Assembly: GCF_009905375.1 (NCBI RefSeq)
Contig: NC_133648.1
Coordinates: forward strand, 306,668,565-306,732,564
Length of the DNA stretch: 64,000 nt
Direction of reading: 5' to 3'
Source of the DNA: Apium graveolens
Taxonomy: Eukaryota > Streptophyta > Magnoliopsida > Apiales > Apiaceae
Positions 24,073-35,307 of this stretch are shown here, piece after piece. How positions within the stretch are numbered: position 1 is the first letter of the stretch; each line of letters opens with the position of its first letter. The notes below the pieces were generated by a model, which was not told the DNA's origin, searched no databases, and was given only the letters and a program-made list of their open reading frames with translations. A program made the translations under genes and the position numbers.

Positions 24073-25966
24073 TAACTATTAATCGAATAAGATTATTCGA
24101 TAGTTTGGATTAATAATCAAATATTATTTTCGATTATTCAAATAAAGATCTTACTTTCGTATAAGTATATCTTTTGTTATTTATTATTCGTTTCAAGTAT
24201 TAGTTTCAAAACTTTTACTTCAGTTATTTTTATAAAAACTAATATATATATATATATATATATATATAAGTTTCAATAACTATTAATCGAATAAGGTTAT
24301 TCGATAGTTTTAATTAATAATCAAATATTATTTTCGATTATTCAAATAAAGATCTTACTTTCGTATAAGTATATCTTTTGTTATTTATTATTCGTTTCAA
24401 GTATTAGTTTCAAAACTTTTACTTCAGTTATTTTTATAAAAACTATTTTTATGAAAATATTATTTAAATAATAATATTCAAATATTTTCTAATATATCAT
24501 AATCGATTTATTTTATTAAATCATCCTTACTTCAAACGTTTTCAAAAATGTTTTCGAGTCTTCCAAATGATTTTAAAAGTTAAAACGGATCCCAAAACTC
24601 ATTTTTAGCTTAAATCTTCCCTTTCGTGGAGAGATTTAAATATTCGCTCAAAACCTAAGGGATCTGGCTCCGTGGTGTATTTTTGTCGCAACAGGGTTGC
24701 TGATTTGATAAAAGAGTTTTTGATTACTTCCCCAACGTTCAGGAAGTAAGTCCATCTAAATGCGTCGGCATAGGCGACAGGCAGGAATACGGTCTATCAA
24801 AATGTAAGAGGTTGGGTGACAATCCATTAATGCTAAGAGGCCGGGTGACGGTCCAGCATAAGGTCCTAATGCGGCCAGGGTGATGACCAATGAGGAATTC
24901 ATCCATCTATTAGTAGAAAAGGGTGACTTGATTGATATCTTTGCCAGATCAGCAAGGTATCGGGTTTATGCCAAAGTTTTTTTCCTTCCAAATTCATTGA
25001 GTATTACAACTCTGTTTATACTCTTCATAACAGAGGTTTTCAAGGAGTGTATGAGAGGTATAGATATATGTATGTATATATATATATATATATATCGAGA
25101 CTTAATGAAATATCTCGTAACTTCATTTCAAAGATTGATTCTATACAAGTTTTATCTTGTAGCTTCATGTATGTGATGAACCTTTGAAACTAAGTATACT
25201 TTGAACATCGGTAGTTCAAGTAGTTTTTCTAAAAAGATATAAGTATATTGGAGTATTTTGTAAGTTCATCTTTCCGAAACTTATATCTAGTAAATGATTA
25301 TCTTATGCATAAAAGATTTTCCAAAAGTTATCGATAAAGATACTTTGCACTATTGAACAAACTATATAAATAATTTGAAAGTATATATATATATAGAGTA
25401 TGTTGCGACTTCGTTGCATTAAGATATCAAACTTGGTTCATTGTTTTGCTTGACCAAGACTTTCATAAATACTATGAGAATATTCATATATTTTTTTAAT
25501 CAGAGTATACATGTTATTTTGGTGAGCTGTTTTGCCCACCCTTGCTTCATTTCTTCATCACACAACAACGGTTAGGCAAGATGAACATGACCAAACTCCC
25601 AATTCATGAACAGATTGGAAATGTTCCGCAGCTTCCTGTAGGCGTTGATGCCGCTATGGTTGAGGTAGGAGTTACCAATAGGCTAGGCTTTCAAATTTGA
25701 TGTACCAGACTTATGTATATCTATGAATTGTTATAATGGCAAAGAACATGTAAATTTATTCCAAAACCCTTTTGAGGTGTAATAATTTATAAATTATGGA
25801 TAATATGATTTGTATTATTTTTGGTATGTATCTCTGAGACTATAACTGGTGTGTGTTGTGGGGTCACAGTATGCAGTAGTTAGTTGTTTATTAAGATTAC
25901 ATGTTATTAATGGAAATAGAACTCGTAACAAATCGGAATCTCGACCCCCGATTTGGGGGTGTTACA
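23813..25966 (+). repeat. G1 3' LTR, right segment
   Basis: Continuation of the G1 LTR after the TAAGT duplication. It contains a 204-bp tandem duplication with TA microsatellites (24034-24449) and further (TA)n runs near 25077-25095 and 25384-25396, and ends GGGGGTGTTACA. No coding potential was seen. Confidence 0.68.
24034..24449. repeat. tandem duplication, 204-bp period, each unit led by (TA)n
   Basis: Two adjacent units, each starting with a TA microsatellite (about 24035-24065 and 24242-24268). Each is followed by the same ~180 bp, beginning near CAATAACTATTAATCG at 24070 and 24274. Only a few differences are visible, so the duplication is far younger than the LTR that holds it. Confidence 0.85.
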
Positions 25967-26656
25967 GGGTGTCACCCTACAAATTAGAACTATATTTTTG
26001 ACTTGATCTTTACCACACAGCAAGGTACGTAAGCATCTTATGAAGACAGATTGAGTCACGAACACGAGAGCAGTCAAACAGAGATTTGAGCTCACGAATC
26101 CTCACATTACATACACCCTAATTTTTTTTATTACAGGGAATGCGGAGCTTAGCTGCTAACAAATACAACAAAATTTATCATTCATCTAGCTGCGCGCCCA
26201 ATCTTCTACACAAGAACATCTTTGAAGGAAAAACCCCATGTTCTAACTACCAAAGAAAAAACTAAATTTTATGAGAAATTTTAAGACTCCAAATAACCCT
26301 ACAAACTTCATCAGGCATTCCTTGATTACGAGTAAGTGATTTAGTGTGAAAACTCTTCCACTCAGCTGTCACAAACTAACTGATCAGATACAGTGACGGA
26401 TCTGATTTATGAAATCCGAGTAATCCATATATATTCTTCTTGATTGTTAAATTGAAAATAGATAATTGGGGGTGATATGTTATGATCATGTGTTTGTTAT
26501 TATTAGAACTTTGAATTGGGTGCGTAGCTGTAATTTTATTTTTATTGCCTGTCATCGTTTGATTTTATACTATCATTATGGTCTGAATTTCAAGCTTGCT
26601 TGTCGTGTTTGTATCCAGGCTGATGCAAACTGATTTCTTAATTCTCTGTTTTGCAG
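25967..26656. other. non-repeat strip upstream of the FATB copy
   Basis: Sequence between the G1 LTR end and the first recognised FATB exon. It should contain the FATB promoter, 5' UTR and 5' UTR intron; the acceptor TTTTGCAG at 26649-26656 supports such an intron. A minus-strand stretch near 26000-26095 reads as an open frame (for example LKSLFDCSRVRDS) and could be a remnant exon of another gene, but I do not recognise it. Confidence 0.4.
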
Positions 26657-29600
26657 AACAGGCGTGTTTATCTTTCTCTTACCACATTCACTTACTTAAT
26701 TAATTATTGGACCATTGTTTGCGAATCACCAATGGCCTTGTTTTCGCTTGCTTCTAAAATCCATGGAGCTGTACCCATTGGATTTAAGACCAAGTCTCGT
26801 GGTTTGGTCAAGACCAATGCGCAACCCCCTTAACGGCACCAGAGTTGGTGTCATGGAAGGCTTAAACACCCATGACCATTTTATTTCTTCACCCCACCCA
26901 ACTACTTTAATTAACCAGCTTCCTGATTGGTGTATGCTGCTCGCTGCTATTACCACCATTTTCTTGGCAGCGGAGAAACCATGGATGATGCTTGACTGGA
27001 AGCCTAAGCAACCTGATATGCTAGCTCATCCTTTTGCTTTGGGAAGTATTGTTCACAATGGCATGCTTTTTCGTCATAACTTCTCTATTAGATCTTATGA
27101 ATTAGGGGCTGATTGCACTGCATCTCTTGAAACTTTGATGAATCATTTGCAGGCATGCATTTTAGATTCTTTATTTGTTTATGTTATATTTTGAGTTAAC
27201 TAAACGGCTGATGGATTTTAACCCAATGGTTAAAATATTAAAATGTGCGGCTTGTATTATAAACTTTAGCATTTCTTTTGAAACCCAATAAACTCTACCA
27301 TTTCTAATTAGGATGTGTGAGGCCTTTGTTCATTCAACTTCTTTTCTGCAGGAAACAGCACTTAACCATGTAAAGAATGCAGGGCTCTGGGTGATGGATT
27401 TGGTTCTACACCAGAGATGTGTAAAAAAACCCTCATATGGTTGGTCACCAAAATGCAGGTCATGGTACATCGCTATCCTACTTGGTAAGCTCATCTATAT
27501 GTCTATACCCTTCTACTAGCTAGCTATATTTTAAGTGTATCTTTTGGGTGGCCTGGGCATGATAAAAGGCAGTTGTAGGCCTCCCAAAGATTTACCAATT
27601 TTGATTTCGTTTTGCCGTAGAATATAATTTTATTATATGACAAGAAATTTTAAAAACTTCTTCCAGGCTTTTGGTTGACGGATAAATTGTTAAAATAAAA
27701 TATTGCTGTCTTTAAATACTTGAGAAGTTAAAATACGAGATTCTCCGCTACTTCTCCGTTAGTTATATGATGGGGCTTGTATGATTTTAAATTGTTGGTT
27801 TCCGATTGTCCCCCTGGTGCTTAAAGGTTCATTTTGTCAAATTTTGCAGGGGCGATGTTGTTCAAGTAGATACTTGGGTGGCTCCTTCTGGGAAGAATGG
27901 TATGCGGCGTGATTGGCTTCTTCGTGACTACAATACAGGCGAAATATTAACTAGAGCTTCAAGGTTAGAACTTATGATTTCTATGCGGGGCACTATCTTT
28001 TTTATGTCTACGCTAATCTGATATAAGATGACTAAATGAATTATGCCCATTGAAATTACCCTCTTTACGATTATTATTTAAGTTCGGCGCTTGTATGGGG
28101 TTAGATTTAGCTTTGGTTGCTAGGTGGACAAGATCATCTGTTTGTTGCACTAATTAGCACTTTACTACAAATTCTATCAAACACTACATGTTCAGATTCG
28201 TGCAGGAAAAATTTGTTTAAAGCTATATTTTTTGAATTTTAGTATAATAGTATCTTATATTTGGAGTTATTAAATGCGCTTGTCCTAATGCACTTTGGTT
28301 GTACAAACTGCAGTTGCTGGGTAATGATGAACAAAACGACTAGGAAGTTGTCTAAACTTCCCGATGAAGTCCGAGCAGAAATAGGAAGTTATTTTGTTGA
28401 TACACCTCCAATTGTGGATGAAGATAGCAGAAGGTTACCAAAACTCACCGATAGCAGTGCAGATTACATTCAGGTTTAACTGTGAGTCAATTTGCTTGCC
28501 AAAAGGCTATTTACCTATGTATTTATTAAAATTTAATGCCCCTGCGCCTACCTTAGTTTTTTTTCCATGTTAAATTTTTAGCCAAAATGGAGTTATTTGG
28601 ATATTAATCAGCATGTCAACAATGTCAAATATGTTGCCTGGATACTTGAGGTAAATTCTTTCTTTTTAACTTGTTATCATAAATGCTAGTCTTTACACGA
28701 CTTTACTATGTATGCTTTTTTTTATTTTTTTTGTTTGAATGGAAGCCTGCAAGTAGTAGCTTTTACTTTTAATTATCTGTTTAATGGTGTAAACCAGAAA
28801 GTATAAAAACTCAGAAACCATATTTTATGAGAGCAGCCCACAAGGTGGATGACTGCAACTTGTTTTTTACTTACCTGTTCCATGGTAATCTTGTATAGGT
28901 ATATAATTCTGAGCAGCCCGCATGGTCAATGTCTATACCTTATTATTTTTTTAATGTATTGGCTAACCGGAGAGATGCACAAAAATGTTTTAGCTTGCAT
29001 ACCTGGGATAGTGTTCTACATTACTATAATGTAAATGTATATATCGTTCTTACGGTTAGAAATCCTTTTTATTAACGGCCTTCTAATAGTTTTCTGAGAA
29101 GCTATGACAATATGGCAGGACTACCGTGATTGTAAAATGATTGTGCAGTTTGAACTCTGTAAACGTTCTATCAAAGAGTATTATTTGATATAAAGAATTT
29201 AAAAGTAAATTGCGGGATATTGAATATGTACTATATTCCTGTTGATGTTGAATGGAATGACGGCTGTCTAAACTGGTTGACAAAATATAGAGAATTCCTT
29301 GTTTTTAGACGAAGAAAAAGGCAGTTCTATTGGATCAAAGGAAATCATCTGAAGGATTTTATTCACTTAAAAACTCTGCTGGTTTCACTGTAGGCAGTTT
29401 TCACTTTCCTCAAATTAGCTTAATGTAACCAACAACCAACTGTTTCTTCATTCCTGGCCAATACTGTTGGGTTATGGATTGCAATATTGTTTTTCTCAGT
29501 ATAATATCTATTTCACTATATGTATGGTTGAAGTTGAATGGGAAAGAAGATTGCTCAAAGCCCCCTTATGTTTCTGTCTAATTGGAGAAATATGTTGGCT

Positions 29601-29872
29601 GTTGCAGAGCACTCCGCTGCCAGTTGTGGAAAGTCATGAGCTAGCTAGCCTGACTTTAGAGTACAGGAGGGAGTGTATGCGGGATAGTGTGCTAGACTCC
29701 CTAACTTCTGTCATAGGAAATGGACTTGGGGATTTGGCTACTTTTGGTCGAGTGCCAGCATCTGCTTCGACTCAAGGATGGGGCCGAAATTGTGAAGGGG
29801 AGAACTGAGTGGAGGCCTAAACGTGCCTGTGGAATTGGAAGCTTTGGTCAGCTTCCAGCGGAAAGCACTTAG
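26657..29872 (+). pseudogene. FATB: acyl-ACP thioesterase FATB copy with frameshifts
   Basis: FATB enzymes act in the plastid stroma, releasing saturated fatty acids (mainly palmitate) from acyl carrier protein. Exons: 26657-27152 (ATG 26732-26734; INQLPDWCMLLAAITTIFLA), 27352-27484, 27850-27963 (NGMRRDWLLRDYNTGEILTR), 28314-28481, 28582-28650 (DINQHVNNVKYVAW) and 29608-29872 (LTLEYRRECMRDSVL). The catalytic D-x-N-x-H and E-C pairs are retained. Four lesions break the frame: near 26829-26832; one missing base near 27385-27392; four missing bases near 28472-28475, giving an early TAA; and five missing bases near 29750-29755. The N-terminal transit region is short, and the first donor reads GC, not GT. 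With the frames restored the last codon would be TAG at 29870-29872. Most likely a fairly recent pseudogene; assembly error at some sites is possible. Confidence 0.88.
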
Positions 29873-29925
29873 TTGCCTACGAAATTGGAAGCTTGTGTCT
29901 GCTTCCTGCCAAGTGCGCAGGGCAA
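29820..29925 (+). repeat. imperfect tandem duplication of the FATB C-terminal end
   Basis: The last coding stretch (GGAATTGGAAGCTTTGGTCAG, about 29831-29851, then CTTCCAGCGG) is echoed just after the stop as GAAATTGGAAGCTTGTGTC then TGCTTCCTGCC (about 29880-29910). This suggests a ~50-bp tandem duplication that has since drifted. Confidence 0.55.
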
Positions 29926-30991
29926 CTTAAACAATCATAGTCGTGCTGCTCTCAAATTGACCACCGAAAATCCAATCTTGTTGCTTGACCTCCGAAAATC
30001 TATTCTTATTGCTTGAAGTCCTACATGTTCTCTATATATATTCAATTCATTTCATGGTTTCTATTTCTTTTTCTTTTGGGGGAACTAGAGGGGAATGTGT
30101 GTAATTACAGAAACTCAGGCACTCAATTCAAACTGGATTCTGTTGTAGAATGTCACCATTTTTTATTAACAGTGATTGTAATGAAATGTGATTATTTATG
30201 CCTGGGAAACGTGTGGTCTAACAGAATTCTGAGATAGATGTTTCCATAGTTGCCATTGACATGATGTGTCCTGCAGAATGAATCTGTTTCATTTATATCA
30301 AGTTTCCAATGTTAATTTCTTTTTGAGCCAAACATGCTGTTATATGTAATTGTATAAGCTTTAATCCCTTGATTCGTCTTTAGAACCGCATCTGGCACAA
30401 ACATTCTTTGAGCCCGAGAAACATGTTCAAAGTTTGGAAATCTTTGAAATAAAAACACGTGTTTGTACACATTTTATTATTCAAAAGGGTATATATTTGT
30501 CGAGTAATTCAAATGTCCAGTTTGTTTTACAGAAGGAAGTCAAATTTGAGGGGGGGAAAGACTATTTATTTCATCAGCCAGGAAAAACTATTTGCTGAAA
30601 AATCCATCCGAATCTATTTCGACGATTCTAATGTACTTATAATATACCCAAAGTACAATTTATGTTGACACTAGAAACAAGATTTTGAATCGCTCCATTT
30701 CGACAAGAAACGGGTCAGATAATGTGATTTTTAGTTTCATAACATTATTCACAGTTTTCGGCCGGTAAACAAGAGCATAGACTAGCTTGAGATAATATCC
30801 CAGTGAGCAATTATAAGGATTTCCATATTTCCTGTTTATTAATCCACCAGAACATAAACCATGTATAAATGTTCAAATTCCATAAACATTTTTTCAATAG
30901 ATTGGAGGATACAGGGTACAGATCAATTATAAGATCCTAACAGGAACTGCATACTCTCTATAATATCTTGTTTAGCCGAACAAATACAGAT
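29873..30991. other. convergent intergenic region between FATB copy and PGR-like gene
   Basis: About 1.1 kb between two convergent genes, so it should hold both 3' UTRs. T-rich and A-rich stretches that could support polyadenylation occur (for example near 30290-30360 on plus and 30880-30960 on minus). No further gene or repeat was recognised. Confidence 0.45.
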
Positions 30992-33767
30992 CTAGAAAAT
31001 GTATACGACGGCAAAGGAAGTCAACATTGCAGTCAGCACTATCGAAACAAGATTAACAGCATTGTTGTCAAGAATCTTTAGGCCTGAGATTTTCTTCACT
31101 GTTGGTCCTGGTTTTCCAACAATCTGCAGATATCATACTTATAGAGTCACGATCTATTGCTAATCAAAAGAATGGTGCCCCAGTATATTCACAATATATT
31201 AAAATTTGTATTGCAATTTGAACCCCTCTCTATCGTTTATTACTAAACATGTAAATAGAGAAGGGTATATATAATGAATTAATGATTGCTTTTGTATAAA
31301 AAAATCTCTCTTTTATTGTAAGAGCAATAGACTAGGACAGGACAGTATAAAATGTCATCTCAACCTTTCTCCAACTGCAAATTATGTAATATATTGATTA
31401 AGATATAACCTTTACATGTAGAAGACATGTAAAGCTTATATTAATTACAGATAAAATTTTCTTCTACATAGGTTTGTGGCAAACTAAAATTTGAGTAGTC
31501 TACTTTCCAGCTGGGATGGAAGACTTTTCAGTAGGGAGGTTTTGGTTTTGTGTTCAAGGGGGTTTGGTGGGGTAGAGTGCTTTGCACACCATTAACTCTT
31601 GTCCGGATTTTATTGTTTGCCTGTTTGTTTCTTTATTTTGTATACCCTGCTTACTGAGTTACTGCTATTGTTACAACTACTGCTTCTACTTCTACTATTC
31701 TCTGCCTGGGTCTCCGTGAGAGAGTAGGGGTGAAGGACATATAGTGGCGTGCAACTAAAGCATCTCGCACAAGCCTATTTAACAAGGTAAATCCACCTAG
31801 TTTTCACCCATTTGTACGCCTTGCAGGATAAACAAAGAGCATAGATCCGACTTGGGAAAACAATTTTTTGTCACTGATCCAGTGAAATAGAGCCAGAGGC
31901 AATTTTAGTTACTAAAGTTTAAGAACTGCAAAAGCTTGTGTACAGACTGCAGAGGAAGATTAAGTTTTACTTTTAAATTATAACAATAAATTGATTGCTT
32001 ATGAAGTTGTAATGGACAGTCCATTTCTGCCTATATACTACCAGCAGCAGATGGTTGTTTTAGTAAATGATGCTAAAGATCAAGAAACATAATTTTTCTG
32101 AACCAGGTTATCAACTGTAGGCAAGGGTGGTGAGGAGTTATAACATGTATTGAGTTGCAACTGTTGATCAGAATCTGTTTGTAGAGCCTTTCATATCAAT
32201 TACAAACAAATATAAATAATAGTGTAGCGAAGCAATATATGGAACTTACCTTATTACGAACACTGCAGAATCCAGTAAATTGGAGTGTGGCTCCTAACAA
32301 AGAATCAATAACACTTCCGGATAGTCCTGCCAGAGTAGAAAGGGGTATCACCAGTAGCTGATTCAGGGATTTATCAAACATACAATTTGTTGTGAAAAAC
32401 CCCATCAGAACAAAAGTCAGCCCAATGATGCTTCCTGCTGCAGCAGCAGCTATAAGTCCTGCTTTTGTCACTCCACCATTTGTTCCCCTTCGAACTGGCT
32501 GATAATAGTGGAGGAAGTGAGGAACAGAATTAAGACACAGAATGTATATGAGCTAACAAAGGGACTTGGAAACTAAATGCAGCTAATATCTACATGGTCG
32601 TATAATTACTGGAAAGTTTGAACAATGTGAAATTTTAAAATGACTGCAAGCAAATGCTATATTTAACTAAGAGAGGATTGCAAAAGAGATTTATATCTTA
32701 AGCCACTCGATGGAAAAAGAAAGAAAAGAAGTATAGTCAAAGTGCAAGCCCGTGCCACAAATAAGAGATGATTACAGAACTATCCCACAAAGCAGAGTTG
32801 ACCACAGACAGATACCACTTGATACATGATCACTGATAATTAGTAGAGATGGAAATAAAATCAGAGAATACAATAATAAAAAGTCCACCTTGAAGGTTGT
32901 AATTAGTCGAGGTTGTGCATCACTCAAGATCCCAAGCTCTGATGACCAAGTGTCTCCATTTGAGCACGAATAATGGCCTATGATGCTGCCGATTAGAGCT
33001 GTCGCAAACTGTGACTCAGTTGAATCTAAGCACTTATCTTCTGATCCAGACATGATCCAAAACAAAATGACTAGAAGACTTGCAATTCCAGCATTTGATA
33101 GAACTTGTAGCCTGCAAAGAAGAAAATTAACATGAGAAGTTGTTGTTAATGTGTAAAACAAAAGCTCCAAAACCGAGTGAAATGAAGCAGGATAGCTAGG
33201 AGTTATCTTTTATTTAGTTATCACAGAAAAAATGCTGATTGATATATAGGCAAACATGTAAACAATTTATCTGAGTTTCAGCAATTCAAATTACGCATAT
33301 AAATAATGTGTAAATGTGAAGGTGGTCCATAATTAGAATGTATATCTAAGTGTGCAACTAAATAAATAAATAAATAAATATACCAATTCCGCTGGCCTCC
33401 TTCCTTATACTCAGGGTCAATTTTCCTCTTCTTCTCGTCTCCCAACTTGGTAAGCTTGGAGGAAGTGAAGAAGAAAACAAGCAGCATTGCTCCAAACCTA
33501 AACTCATCAAAACACAAATATACAGCACTTTTCAAAAAATAAAATAAAAACCAAACATAGGTCAGTTAAAAGCAAGCTATGTACATACAATTAAATCAAT
33601 GTAGACACAATGTTCAAGTACCTATAATTGACGGCAAAGTGGATAGCCATAACAACAAAACCCATAAAAGCGCCGGAGAGATCGAGAGACTTCTTTTTAT
33701 AAGAACTTGCGGCGATCGATGATGAGATTAGCACTGCTATAAGTGGCTGTGTCATCGGAATTGTCAT
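30992..33767 (-). CDS. PGR: PGR/TMEM19-type DUF92 membrane protein
   Basis: Five exons on the minus strand: 33622-33767 (ATG at 33767), 33384-33497, 32889-33111, 32250-32498 and 30992-31123 (stop TAG 30992-30994). They total 864 nt and 287 residues, with all junctions GT-AG and in frame. The product matches the DUF92/TMEM19 family, closest to the Arabidopsis plasma-membrane PGR protein (recalled as At5g19930), implicated in glucose responses. It is also a relative of the chloroplast phytyl-phosphate kinase VTE6. Landmarks: N-terminal hydrophobic segment and SLDLSGAFMGFVVM; LVFFFTSSKLTKLG (about residues 54-67); IGHYSCSNGDTWSSELG then LSDAQPRLITTFK (about 134-163); RRGTNGGVTKAG (about 166-177); and SVIDSLLGATLQFTGFCSVRNK toward the end of exon 4. 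Several transmembrane helices are predicted from hydrophobicity. No defect is visible. Confidence 0.92.
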
Positions 33768-34296
33768 TCTTCAGTCGCAGGCGCCGCTGTGTTGCAGAGA
33801 ACAAGTTAGAACACATGTATGGACTAACAGATTCTCAGTCTGTCTGCTTTTATAACTAACATCTATTCTCCTTTTCTTTTTAAATTGTCTTTGTTTCCTT
33901 TTTAATTTATCAATTTTTAAAAAAAATGTTTTTTATAAAAAAAATTATGAAGATTGTGAAAATTAATTGAAAATTTGCTCTTATTGTCTTGTTTTGAAGA
34001 AGATATTTCAAAAACAAATCCTCAATATTGATAAGATACGCGTTGTATTAACTGCGGTTTTTGGTATGTTGCGATTTTTGGTATAAGCGATGAACGAGAT
34101 AGCATTTGACTCGTTAAAGATAACAAATACGTTTCGATTTAAGGAGATAAGTTTGTTTTGTATTCTTTTAGTAACATAAATTATATTTTATTTATCTTTT
34201 TATGTAATAATTGAATTTATGTCAATAATTATCCATCAAAAATGAATAAATTGCGTTTTTATCTTATTTGTTAGTAGGATACCCAATGCATAGTTC

Positions 34297-34345
<49 letters not shown>

Positions 34346-35307
34346 ACAAATTGTTTAGTAGTGAAACACGTTAGAGCATCCCTTACAAAAAAAGGAGGAA
34401 ATAAGTAAAGAGCATATGCATATTGTTAGTGTGCATTACTTCTTTTAAATGATTAAATTAGGTCAAAATATATATTAAAAAGATAGGCAGGTAATTCCTT
34501 CACTCCCACGCTTTCTTTAATTATGTACTTAAGTTTAAAACACGGTAATTTTGTTTAGTTCTAAATTTCATTGAATCCAAATCGCGAATCTGTATTAGTA
34601 ATAAAGCACATGAATCATGTAATTGTTCAATTTGCTTTTAGATCTACGAATATATTGGCGTATGAATTAGCTAAAACCCCTTATTCTATGTGAGATGCAG
34701 GGGAATGGTATATCATTCCCCCTCAATTTATTACTCATATACTTGACATTGATAGTAGTTGATTTATGCAAGTACGGTTGTATTCAAAAAAAAATGATTT
34801 AACTTGAATAAAATATACTAGTAAGGATCATTTTCCGGATGTTCTTTTACATGAACTAGGAACTTTATAAAAAAAACATATTTTAAGCAATTCTTTTATA
34901 AAATTAATTGCAATTTCAAAATTAAAAATATTGACGAAAATGAATTGTTTTACTCTAGGATAAAAAAAAAGAAAAAGGAATTTCCAATTAAGTATGCGGC
35001 CGCAGTAGGCAAAAGAAGAATTTGTAGGGACCAACTATGTTGGTGAATTAAGCAAGAACAAAAATAAAAATAATGAGGAAAGCGGGGGTAGTCCTCTCCT
35101 CTCTCTGTACCGGGGTCTGAATTATTCTGAATTTGGTAAACTGTCAGTACATATATATATATTCACATAAACTGAGATCGAAAACAAATTAATTGTACGT
35201 CATTAACCCAATCATGTAACTTAGCTTTCTATTCATTTTACATGACAGGACTGTTGAAACCAAAGTTTATAATAAGATGCCTAGAGATCATACAACTATT
35301 TAAACAC
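33768..35307. other. intergenic region between PGR-like and TDRD3-like genes
   Basis: AT-rich spacer of 1.5 kb between two genes on the same strand. It should contain the PGR-like promoter and 5' UTR (a pyrimidine-rich run on the minus strand near 33870-33930) and the TDRD3-like 3' UTR. It also holds a (TA)n microsatellite at about 34298-34338. No coding signal was seen. Confidence 0.5.
34298..34338. repeat. (TA)n microsatellite
   Basis: About 20 uninterrupted TA units. Confidence 0.9.

Larger units (their letters stand above)
5756..25966 (+). mobile_element. Ty3-gypsy element G1, decayed 3' half, interrupted by element G2
   Basis: Plus-oriented remnant made of decayed pol (5756-9060), a polypurine tract (about 9061-9073) and a 3' LTR. 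The LTR is split into 9074-10890 and 23813-25966 by the nested element G2. It starts near AATAATAACCCC and ends GGGGGTGTTACA at 25966, which fit the usual TGTAACACCCC...GGGGTGTTACA inverted ends if the start has mutated. The spliced LTR would be about 3.97 kb. The 5' half is missing, probably because the CACTA element separates it. Confidence 0.75.

Noticed and set aside
33278..33383. Extension of PGR-like exon 2 through hydrophobic codons (YIYLFIYLV) as a longer protein.
   Set aside because: This is intron read-through; the GT donor and the next exon match the family precisely.
34354..34370. A 15-bp match (TAGTAGTGAAACACG) to the CACTA end and its flank at 5749-5763, suggesting a second CACTA end or footprint.
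   Set aside because: No terminal repeat continues inward and no subterminal motifs lie nearby; a 15-bp match in AT-rich DNA next to a (TA)n tract is weak.
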